Translations under genes and position numbers: made by a program
Shown: positions 12,301 through 24,300 of the stretch, piece after piece
How the letters are laid out: each line of letters starts with the position of its first letter
Position numbering within the stretch: position 1 is the first letter of the stretch
The notes under the pieces: generated by a model
Told to the model about the DNA's origin: nothing
Database searches by the model: none
Seen by the model: only the letters and a program-made list of their open reading frames with translations
Assembly (NCBI GenBank): GCA_947652115.1
Contig: OX393563.1
Coordinates: 1,555,829-1,619,828, forward strand
Origin: Blastomussa wellsi
Lineage: Eukaryota; Cnidaria; Anthozoa; Scleractinia; Plerogyridae
Reading direction: 5' to 3'
Length of the DNA stretch: 64,000 nt

Positions 12301-15300
12301 GTCAGTTCTACCACCTTAAACAGGATTCTTATTTGAGACTGTAGCACCTGTCACGGCAGGATTTCAAAATGCTTTGTAGGTGTCATCAACTGAAAGAGTA
12401 CCAGTAGGCAGCTGTTTTTAAGTGAACCTGTTTGTCACAAGCTGATTACTATGACAACAGTAACCAGCGGCATATAATCAAGTTACCATTGGAACTCTGG
12501 CAGCACCAACATGTTCCAAAACCCTGGATGGGTGTCATTACTAAAGGGTTGCAGCTGTGACAGAGCTTCAATCAGTCTTAGCTCATTTTATAAAACAACG
12601 TTAAAGAGAATTATTTTTTGGAAATTACACGAGAAAACATGAGACTGTATAATGTAGATTGCAAACTAACAGGCTCTGTGATGTACATATACCTAACGTA
12701 ATCTATATTTCCCAGTTATGTCCAGTTTTTTGTGATGGTGTTGTTTTGATTATGATTCTAATTGCTGTTCATTTAATGCTCTTCTAGGCAATGTCTGAAC
12801 GCCTTCAGTCACATCCGTTATTTCAAAACCAGCCACAAGAAGAAATTGACAGAACACTTGATGGAGTAGAAAAATACATCATGACAAAGTTATACAGAGT
12901 GTAAGTCCTAGTAGTTTGTGAAGTGGCCAGTAGTTTCATTTGTGTTAATAACTATTGTTGTTGAGCTTGATAGAGCAGTTTTCACTAAAGTGTCAAAAGT
13001 AATCCTGTATTTACATGTACTTTGCTTTTGCATTACTACGCGCAGTGATTGGTTCAATTAAATCTCGCACCACTTTTGCAGCCAATCAGAAGTAAAACCA
13101 CAACCAATGGCGAATCGCGTGTACATGTTTTCCTGCGCTTTGTGTCAGCTTCTTGTAATTGCTTCAAGTTTTTTTTTTGGTTCACTGGATTGTCTCATCC
13201 TTTGTGATTGGCCAAAGTAATTAGTTTGGTGTTGGTTTTACAACACTAGCTCTAACAAAAGTCTGGTTTTTAAACAACCACTACAATTGATATAACTAGT
13301 TTTGGCATACATGTTATGTGAGTGTAATGTATGTGTCCGAAACATGTAGGTGACAATAAGAAAGGTGTACTATTCTCACTGCATGCATAATTAGTCCATC
13401 ACGCGAGAAAGGTTAATGCTTAATGCCTTTTAAAGTGGTACTAGTAACACCCCTCTGTAACAGACCCACTGAAACCCTACCCAGTGGATTATTTTCCCCT
13501 ACCCAGCAGAAATTTAGTCTGCCCAGTGAATATTTTTATTTTACCCAGTGACTGTGCGTGTGACCCAGCGTATTTTGTTTGCAAAATAAAATGGAAAACG
13601 GGCGTTCTCATGCAGTGGGATATTAGCCAACCTGGTGACTTTTTTCCCAAAAACCTAATGAGGATAAAGATTCCACTGGGTCAGTTACAGAGGGGTGTCT
13701 AGTAGCACAATGCTTTGCGATCTTTGCTTTAAATAATTAACAGTTTCATTCACCTTGTGGCCAGTTCAATGGAGTTCGGTCAAATTATGTTTAGGTTTTG
13801 CCCCTTCATCCTTCTGTGGTGGCAGTCAACATTTGACCCCCTCCTTCCCTGATAGTCTCGGCTATCCTCCTAATTACTCCATTTCAGGGCAATTTGCGAC
13901 TACTGATATTAGCACTACAAATACAACTTCTGGAGCTTTTTTTGTCGTTTTTCTTCAGAATAAATTATAAGGTAACTAGCACACTGGAAGTCAGTTAATT
14001 GATCTTTTCTGTTGTAAATAGTGCTATATGAGAAATAAACACTGACTATTACCGGTATTATTATTATTTATTTATTGATTTTAGTACAGTGCATCGTTGT
14101 TTACTAATAGTCGTTTTCCATTTGATGACCTACTAGCAATTTGCTTCCATCTAGATATTAATAATAGAATGTGCCTCGGGGATGGCACTGGAATGGTTAA
14201 CTGGGCTAACTTACAGAAAACGATTCGCTCCGACGAAGGGCTAACGCTCGAAACGTCAGCTCTTGAATCTCTTTACGGTGGCCAATTGACATTATCAACC
14301 CAGTTGATAAAACCAAATTATATTATTACAGAAAACAGGGCCACTTACACGTATTTTGTATGTTACTGAATAAGCTTAGCATCTGACTTAACGAAGCATC
14401 CCCCAATTGTGTACAATGTAGTTGCTCTCCCTCATAAAGCTGTTTTCTGTTGACTATGTTTTTTCTGCAGCCTGCCTACAGCCCCCTGGAACGATGTCCT
14501 GTAGGTGGTCTGGAAACACAAAACAATTTTCTTATTGATTTCCTTGTGATTGCAGTGTTTTCTGTCCTGCTTCTACTGATGATGAAGTAAGGGATTTGGC
14601 AAACCAAAAACGTATTCGAAGTTTTAACTGGATTACACCTCAACATCTTGATGCTGCCATTAATCCTGACAGCGACAAAGTTCAGCAGCTGATCGAGGAT
14701 GCACAGCAAGGTAATAGCTATTGAACAGTCCACAGACCTGCTAGTAGGGAACATGTACAGTCATGTGTGTCTCTCAGAACCTACATTTTAGTACTTGGCT
14801 CATCAATTCGGGTGATATATTTATTTTTCTGTAGCATGAAACAGCTAGGAGTTACAGTGTATGCTTATCCCAATACTCCCTTCTGGACCCAGGGAGTGGT
14901 GGCTAATCACAGGTCACCCTCTTGAAAGCATCGTAAAACTCTGCTACCCTTGTCATGTATTTCTACTCAGACTTAGAACTACAGTGTACATAGCATATTT
15001 ACATCAGTGCCAGGTAATTTTTTGTTATATTATTCTTTCTATTATTTTTGTTTTAATAGTATTGTATTCTGTTTTTTCTGTAGACCTGGTAGAAATAAAC
15101 ACCAAACGAGCTCCTCAAGATAAACTAGCATGTGTTGTCCGTTGCTGCAAGAACATATTTAGTATCCTTTAACAAAATGATGATTGTAATCTCAATCGCA
15201 GAATGATTCATTTCTGCACGTAAAGTATACAATGATGACACCTCAAAATAACAGATTGAACAAGTATTTTACCACTTTCATTAATGACACAATAATATAT

Positions 15301-18300
15301 GATTTAGCCAAGCCTATTAAAAAGCGGAGCTCCGTATTTTAATTTCTCTAAAATAAATAAGAATAATTAAAAACGTCAACTCCAATTGCAGAATTTCTGC
15401 TGAGTATGACCAAAAAAAAAATTAAAAAATGCTGCCAGAAGAAAAAACAATTGGTCCTGAGTCAACTTTTAAACACGTTACCTCGATGATTTCTAAATCT
15501 GAGCCCACGATCTTGTCATCTGATGCTGGTCAGCGAATACCCAGCTGTCAATAGACCATAACATGGATGACCAATACCAAAGGTGTAAGCTGATAATGCT
15601 GTCAAGGCATTGCTACCCCTATGGCCGCCATTTTGTGCGACTTCATCGTCGTAGGGCGCATGCGCCCCTGATCCATGCCACTGGCCATGTCGACCATAAA
15701 AACTTGAATGCATGGTTCTCCTATTTCTATGCATGCACAATTGCCCTTCTTCTATGGTTATGGGGCTCTGTAAATATATTAAACATGAAACTTTCTGAAG
15801 TAAACTTACATGTAAGAAGAATTGTGCCTACAGTTAGCACAAAAAGAGGCCATACTGATGTATTTGGGGTAAAAAGAGGTTCATAATTATTATTTTGTGA
15901 TTTCTGTGCAGCCACCACCTTTATTGGCATCCATGATTGTCCGAAAAATACATTATCTTTAATATTTTTTTTCCTTAACATATTGTTAGAAATTATTCAC
16001 CTGTCCACACCTGCCGGGGGAGCAGTAAGCGCTGATGATTTTCTTCCCTGTCTTATTTATGTTGTATTAAAAGCAAATCCAACAATGCTACATTCAAATG
16101 TACAGTAAGTGCCAAGATTTGAGTCAGTCTTAAATTCTGTTCTTATTTAATAATTATTTCAAATGATTTTATTAATCCATGTTTTCGTCTGATTTTTTGT
16201 TGTTCTTTGTTTTTTTAAACAGATATATTTCTAGGTTTTGTAATCCTAACAAATTGATGATGGGAGAAGCTGGATATTACTTTACAAACCTGGTTAGTTT
16301 TAATGTAATTTCCATCTCTCTTGTACTGCTAATACCATACACAAATACACGTCACATGTACATGTCCACCATTCATTTCACTGACCATCTGACATTTGAC
16401 TCATTGACTAACTGCCTCAGTCTATTTCATTGTCGTCCCCAGAGCCACTTGTCCCTCTCAGCCAGCTTGGCCAACACTACAGAAAAACAAGAGAATGTGA
16501 ATATTTTGCCAATTTTAAGGAAACCCCTGAATGTTTAAGGAGGCTTAAAAGTTTTTCAGCCACGCGCGCGCTTTCATATCTCACGTCAGCTTTGGATCCA
16601 AATTGCCATTAAAGATTGGGCAAAAATTATCTTGTGGAAGTTCTTGCAATTTATAAAACGCCTTTTTCAATATAATTAAATTTTCACTAGATAATTTTTT
16701 TTAATATTGGCAGGCAAGATGTAGAATTAAGGGAGCTTTTAAATAACGAAATTAAAATGGCAGGTCACCGACTTAGCTTTAAAGATAATTGCCAAAAACT
16801 GAAAATTTGGAGGTCTTTTGTCACTGGCGGGGGTGTTGCCATGGTAACTGCTATGACGTCATCAACATTCTTAAAGTATTGCCCAACAACTGAGTTTTAA
16901 ATCTATTCATACTTTGCCCGAATGATCTTAAGCACTTTTCTGTAATCCTGCATCGTTTTACAAGCACTACACTAGTGAGAAACTCTTTCGAGCCTCCTCA
17001 AGGTTAAAATTTATACTCGAGGTAGATTGTTTTATGTTTATTTACCCCTCAATTTCCACCTCAATAATTTTCCTTCCAATTTTTGCTATAAGCTCGTAAG
17101 TCCGCACATTTGGACTAAAATTATTCCATCGATGTATTATGGCCACGATGACCACCACGAGAAAACCTTGAGAAGGCATGATGTCATGCGCGGTGCGTTT
17201 TTCTGTGGTGTCGCTGGGCCTCATGCATAGGCCCAGCTTGCTAAGAGAATGCCTGAATTTGTACAAAATAACCCCATGTAACTTCAGAGGTCCTGAAAGT
17301 ATACCTGCATGTGTTTCATGTTCTTGCATTTTAGCGTGTTTAAAGTAATTGCTTTATTGTTTGGTACTCTCTTTATGTAATATGAAGGCACACTGTTAAA
17401 GTGCATTTCTGTGTTGTCAATAAGTACTTTTGAGATCTAATGACTGAGGTCTGGGAGGCTGAGTAGAATGGACTGCCATTCCTTCTAGGAAGAGCAATTT
17501 CAACTTATTGTGCATTGTAGTACGTTTTAGGTTACTGTTTTATATTGCGCTAATCAAGAATTCCTTAGTTTATAATCTGATTTAGTCACTGTGTCATTTC
17601 TTTTGCCAGTGTTGTGCTTTGTCATTTATTGAGAAGCTTGATGCACAGGCATTGTCCATGTCACAGGAAGAATTTAACAGGTAAACAATAGAATCAAAAA
17701 TATTGTTTCCCTTCTCTGGAATCATGATTTAAATATAGATAGATATATATATAAATTTCGAAGTAAGTGATTCGATTTTTTCTATAAAAATTTCTGCACT
17801 CAGAGCAGGGTTTTCAACAGTTTTCTAAAGTAGCGGACATATTTGTGAAAGCACCGGACGTGAATTTTTTTGGCGCCGGCAGGTGCAAGGTACGTAAGGG
17901 GGTTGGGGGGGGGGGCATTCCTTTCCAGAAAATTTTTAAAATAGAACACTCAGGAACGCCGTTTCCAGCGTTTCTGGAACCCAGTAATCAGTTTTGCTTG
18001 TCTCTCGAGCATTGAAGAACTCCAAATTTGAAAGATCAGTTGATCACTTTCGAGATTGCCTGTGTTTTCTTTTTCGTTTGTCTTGAGATGCAAGAAATAA
18101 AAATCCCAAATATTGGTATCAAAGTACCGGACGTGGAATGGGAAACAACCGGACGAAACGTCCGGCCTCAGGCCTTAAACGAAAACCCTGTCAGAGTGCA
18201 ATAAAAATCTTATTCAGGTCCACCGAACTTCGTCAGCCACAATGCAAATTTTGAAAGTTAAGAAGGATTATATAATGGTCTCCAGAGAGCTAAAATGTTA

Positions 18301-21300
18301 TCATAGATTCTAGCTAATTCAAAGCCATTGTCTTGTTTTATCCTTAACTCACTTTATCCTTATGCACAGCAGAGTTTTACTCAAGACGCTTCCATAAAAA
18401 TTAATATTTGTATTCACCGTTGGTGAATGTCTTGTTCCACTCACTAACACAAGCATAATTTACATGCATGTACACTGCACACAAATGACAAATTCTAGTT
18501 TTTCACTACGAGAAACAAGCAACATGTTATTTTATAATACGTGTAGCACACTGTACCAACCGGTAACATACACTCACTGTATACAGAACATGATAGTGGA
18601 GATTACAAGTGCAACAATCTTTTTGTTGTTGTTATTGTAAGTTGTTGTTGTTGTTGTTATTGTTAAAGAAATATGTATGGTGATGAAAGTGATGGTGCAG
18701 AGCTAACCAACCCTAAAGCAGAGCCTCCAGTGACGTGTAAAGGACTGGAACTTATGAAGGTCAGTAAGTGCCGTTTCTGTACAAACTGTCCTGTGCGTGG
18801 TGTAGTGTATAGACAGTGTACTAAAGTCCTGGTCCTGTCAGTAAATCATCGCGCAGAATTGTGTGACACATCCGGGATATTTACTGGCGCAATGGCGCTA
18901 AATTTGAAAGACCGAGACGACAATTGGCATGACACAATAAAGAAAAATGGCCGCAATAGGCAAAGGTCCCTCTGCATTTTATTTTGTCACAGCTTAACTA
19001 TATAAAATATCAAAAGGGTTGCATAAGGCTTTTAAAGAAAAGATTTTCATAATAAAATAACAACCATTTTTGACTCGGTACCACCTCTTTAACCTTTATC
19101 AATTTTGTGTTCAACTTGGCCTACTTTGGGTGAATTTCAGTATGGGAAATAGCTGTATGACAACTTTGAGGCCGAATTTCTTCAAATGAAGATTTCACCA
19201 CGTTTGGGTTGCATATGGATATGTTTTCTTATAAAGTGTAAAGGGTTCATGCAACATATAAATGGAATCTGATGTCTAGAAATAGTATAAAATCCAGCAT
19301 TTCTGGAACATACATTTTCTCTCTTTGATTCCCTGGCGCCTTAGGGCCTTTGGGAGTTGAACTGTTTCATTTTAAACCTCGCGCGTGCATACTAATGACT
19401 CTAAGCTCCGCCTTTATGAACAATGGCAATGTTTCGCTTCATTTAAGCAAAAATTTGGTAATTGCTGTGAAATGGCAGTCAACTTTTTAAATTTGAAACA
19501 AGATAAGAACTTTTACATCAAGTTAAGAGCAAAGGACAATGTAAAAAATACGTACGCACTAAACGACTGAAGAAAGTTAACGGACAATGAAATTTACCGT
19601 CTGCTCACTTAGCGTATTAAAGACTGCGATAAACGAAGGCTAACATTTCATGGTCCAGCGAGTTTTGTTTTAGAGGTATTTAATTGAAAGTAATAAGCGA
19701 CGTCTATGCTCGCATAAATTTCGCAACTGTATCTCGTGCGTTGAGACGAATACCGTTGAGACCAGTTCACTTAACCATCTTCATTTACACAGCATTCGAA
19801 AGAAGTTCACCAACAGTCTCTTCGCTGCTAAGTAAATCAAATGTGTTCCGTTCAAGAATTGCAGCGAGTTGATCGGGAGCTCTTTTCAGAGCTCATAGAA
19901 ACCCCGATCAACCCTGCATTCTTCCACGTGTCTACTCCGTTGGTTGACGATTACAACCCTATGTTCTACCTCCAAATCTGCGGTGAGGGACTGTGGCAGT
20001 TGCGAGGGTACATCAGCAGAAACACGGACGTCTTATTTGCAATTCTTCAAGATAATTTGTCTAAAATTGGATACCAGTTAACGCAGTCATCTTCCTTTCG
20101 AGTTGGAAATATTGTAAAGAACAGAGCACAATACATCGTCAACAAAACACGGAGCACGAGTAACGGCAGCGTGAGAAAAGCCATGCGATCCGCTTTTTGG
20201 TGTAAAGTTGCACTTCATCCAGACGAGATACTTCATGGGCCAAATGAGATTATGAGTGCGCTGAAAAGGAGAGAGGAAGAATTGATGAGGGAAAATGATA
20301 AATTACAAACGGAGGTGGAAGGTAAGAAAAACTGCCAATTTAGATCATCAGTTATTTATTCGTCGTTTCAGAGTTAACCGTAAAAATCAGTCTAAAAAAA
20401 TATTTATAAATATTTCAGACAAGGCATCCCAGCTTTATGAAGCCATCTCTGAATTAAGAAATCTGCAAGCCCAACAAGGTCACCAAGGCAGGCGTATTTC
20501 AGAAGTTGGACCACGTCAACAGCACCGTCACATTAAGGAGTTACGGTAGTAACATTTTTTTGTCTTGACTAATCGTGACAAGCCAAATGCGCTGTGATGT
20601 CATAAATCCGAAGAAGTTTTCACTTGCTTCTCGTGGCTTTTCTTTTTTTTTAGCGGGGAGGGGGAAATGTCTTAATTCTCCCAACTACTCTCCCCCTATT
20701 TCGTTTGGAACTAGTTGAGAGAATAACGTTTATTAATCAAGGCCTGTTCTCTTTTATTCTCATGATACGAGTGTTTGTTGGGACTAATAGGGTTAAAGTA
20801 TCAACATGTACATCCTCCCTTATATTATTCTCTTCAAGTTTCTTATGGGACTAGGCCTGCTCTCTTCAATCACCATGATTTGAACATGTAATCAAGCAGT
20901 GGTATTGCAAAGAGAAATTAGACGCTGATTGGACTTAAAGGCTTAAACAAGAAAATACCATATTTCATTACATTATTGCAGTGAAAAAGCAGAGAAAGCA
21001 TTATGGTTTGCTGAAACTTATGGCTTAACTCTGAAAACCCTCCACATGGAAGACACAACTGGGCGCCAGATCAATGTTAACCTTGGCCAAGCCACTCAAT
21101 CAGGTAAGAGCACTCTAACTAGTAACATTTCCAAGGTATACCTTGCAGTTGAAACTGAGCTTGTAGTTGCTATTCTCATACACAGCAAATACCACATCTT
21201 CAAGTGGAGGAGGTGAAGGAAATGTAACCTGTGCAACAGCACTCTGCCAGGAGAAAATGCCAAGTGAGTACATCACCTGTACTTCTACAGATGATGATGA

Positions 21301-21323
21301 TAATAATAATAATAATAATAATA

Positions 21324-21377
<54 letters not shown>

Positions 21378-24300
21378 ATAACAAGGTGTTTTCAAAACTG
21401 TCGTATTTTCTTTTGTAGGCCAGTCCAAGCAGTCATATGAGACACTTGAGAAAGAGGAAAAGGAGAAAATCAAAACCATTTTGTTCATTATGGATCGTTT
21501 TTCGATATCAATGAAAGGTAACCATTACTCATAACTGCTATAACCTTGCACACAAAACCCTACCACATCACCACATTTTAATTTTTGCCAAAAATGGGCA
21601 AACTGATAGGAAAACACTGACAGACTTGGATTTCCATGAAGTAAAAAATTACTTTTCATTTTTACAACTTTCAAGGTTACCATGAACTGAGTCAGGTACA
21701 TCCATCCCTCCCTAAAACTCACCTGCTGGAAAGCTGTTCCAAATCCTTGGATAGTGAATGGGAAATAAAGAGAACACCAGGACAGTCCCATGGTGCAGAA
21801 CTCCCCCTGAGGATTCTCCTTGAAAATGAAATACGACAAATTGTAAGTAGTAACAATGAAGTATGACCACATTTAAGTTGATGAAATTTAAAGGTGTGCA
21901 TTACTACCTGCTAGTATGTAATGAAAAGCTGAGTTCTTAGACATGCGAACTGCTGATTGTACAATGTAAGCCTTGGACTTATAATGACAGACCTCATGAT
22001 GGCTTACATGGTATTTAGTTAGTGTTAATTTTTTTTTCTTGTAGCTAAAGACCAAGGAAGGGCCACTTGAAAAGCTGAAAGTTAAAATCTCAGGAGATGG
22101 GACAAAAATATCCAACACCAGCAACTTGTTTGTTTGCTCTTTTGCATTGCTGGAAGATGGACAGAACTGCTTGTCAAGCTCAGGTGAATGCTTGTTCAAC
22201 TTTATATGCATGTAGAGTGCTTTCAATAAGCTACCCCACTCAGAGAAGCTGGCTATTTCCCCCCCTAAACTGAGTATATATACAGCAGTGATACAGTGAG
22301 GTACTCTACTCAAAGCAGCTGCCTAATAATTAGGCAGCTGCTTTGAGTAGAGTGAAACCCCTGAATGTAATCCTTTCACCTGTAGGTAATCATACAATTG
22401 CTGTGGTTAAGGGGAAAGAAGACCATGACACCTTGAAAGAATCCTTAGCCAATGTTATACAAGATGTCAACAAGCTAGTAAAGGATGGTGAGATAAATGT
22501 TGATGGGCAAACAGTACAACTTGAATTCTTCCTGGGAGGAGATTATAAGGTGAATGTCCTTTTCAGTTTGTTTGATAAGTCAAGAGTAACAGAAACTTAA
22601 ACCATAAAATATGGGATCATTTGACTAATGTTAGAACTAGTATCTTACTATAGCTAAGCATATTTTCTTGTGTCATTTTTTTAGTTTTTGCTTATTGCCA
22701 TGGGTATGAAAGCTGCCACTTCTAATAATAGCTGTATTTGGTGCAAGATCCATAAGAATGAGAGGTAATTATTTTTGGAGAAACTTTGACATTGAGATAC
22801 ATAATTATAGCCAGCTGAAAAATCTTCTTTGTCTTCATGTAAAATAAGAAGTATCAGTGATATAAGCTATAACCTACCATACCTGATTTATTGGGTTTCA
22901 GGTGCAACATGTCACGTTCATGTGAATTCTTTGCGAGTGCAGCCATGGCAAGAACCATTGTCAGGTCATGGTCTGACCAGCCAGGATGCCATTCTGACCC
23001 ATTTTTCCAAATATCAGTTGATAATGTCGTCTTGGATGAACTCCACCTGATGCTCCGAATAACAGACAAGCTGGAGCAAGGATTAATCCTGGACATACTG
23101 AAATGGGACAGAGTAAGTTGACAATAAGTCTTATAATTTATTGTTTCTATGCCTAGAGAGCAGTTGGACACACAATTCCCACAGCAAAATCTGAACTAAA
23201 TCAACATTTTTGCAGGATGATAATGATTCCAAACCAAGCAGCAGGAAAACAAATAACCACCTGGATGCCTTCTTGAAAGCAGTCCGTTCACTAGGAGTCA
23301 GTTTGTCTGTGTACAAGGTCAATGACAAATGGGAATGGACGTCGCTCTTGGGAGGGGAGAAAAAGATCCTGCTGCGAAAACTACCCAACATGTTTGAGCA
23401 GATTTTACCACCAAACAAAGTAGAAAAAACAAGGCAACTGTGGACCGTAAGTATTGTAGAATTGCTACTGTATCTAAACAAAACGTTACAGACTAGAAAT
23501 ATTACCTTGCACAGGTTCATATATAATAACTTTGATGCTTAATCTTTTTGGTCAAAATATTTGGTCCTGATCTATAGATCACTTTAGAATTTCAGAGAGC
23601 TGTTAGAGATGATGAACAAGGAGAAAATCAGTGAAGATGATATCACAACATTTGAAAGAAAGGTATTTGTTACTCGTAAACTGTGATCTGTCAATACATG
23701 TAGAGTAGCCTCCTAATGTTACTGGTAGGTTTAAATGCTGTTAATGAAGTCAGTGAACTTGTCCTTGTTTAGAGATTACAACCATCTATGAAGATTTGAG
23801 TTAACAATGAGCTGAAATGGGACTGTGTATGTTCACTTGCAGGCCTTGACTTGGGGAAAGGATATGGTGGCGATGTCTGGCAGTGGACCAGGCTATGTAC
23901 AGACCATCATCATAACACCATATATGCATAGCATGATATTCCATGTTCCTGAGATGATGAGAAAGCATGGAAGCCTGAGATTTTTCAGTGGACAAGGTGT
24001 GTGCTCTTTCAATGTGCTTTCAAAACATACAAATTCAGGTGAACATGTATCACAGAAATGTGTCCCAAAACATGAAAGTATGTCTAAACATATGGGAAAT
24101 TCCAAAAATGACAAACTAAATCTTATTGGGGTTGCCAATCGGAAACATATGTGTCAGTCTCATGTCTGAACAATTTTTGTTTTAAGCTTGATTTTACATT
24201 TTGTATATATGGCATTGTGCAATTTTGTATTACGTCTATGTAAAATAAAACTATTATTGAAAAAATACAGAATTTTAATTGAACATGTATAAATTTGTAG

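Noticed and set aside
18760..19005. Extension of RABGEF1 exon 13 to a stop at 19005 ([12 protein letters not shown] tail)
   Set aside because: The tail matches no Rabex-5 C-terminus and starts at a GTCAGT donor. Exons 14-15 at 29 kb continue the family coiled coil in phase. Kept only as a possible alternative end.
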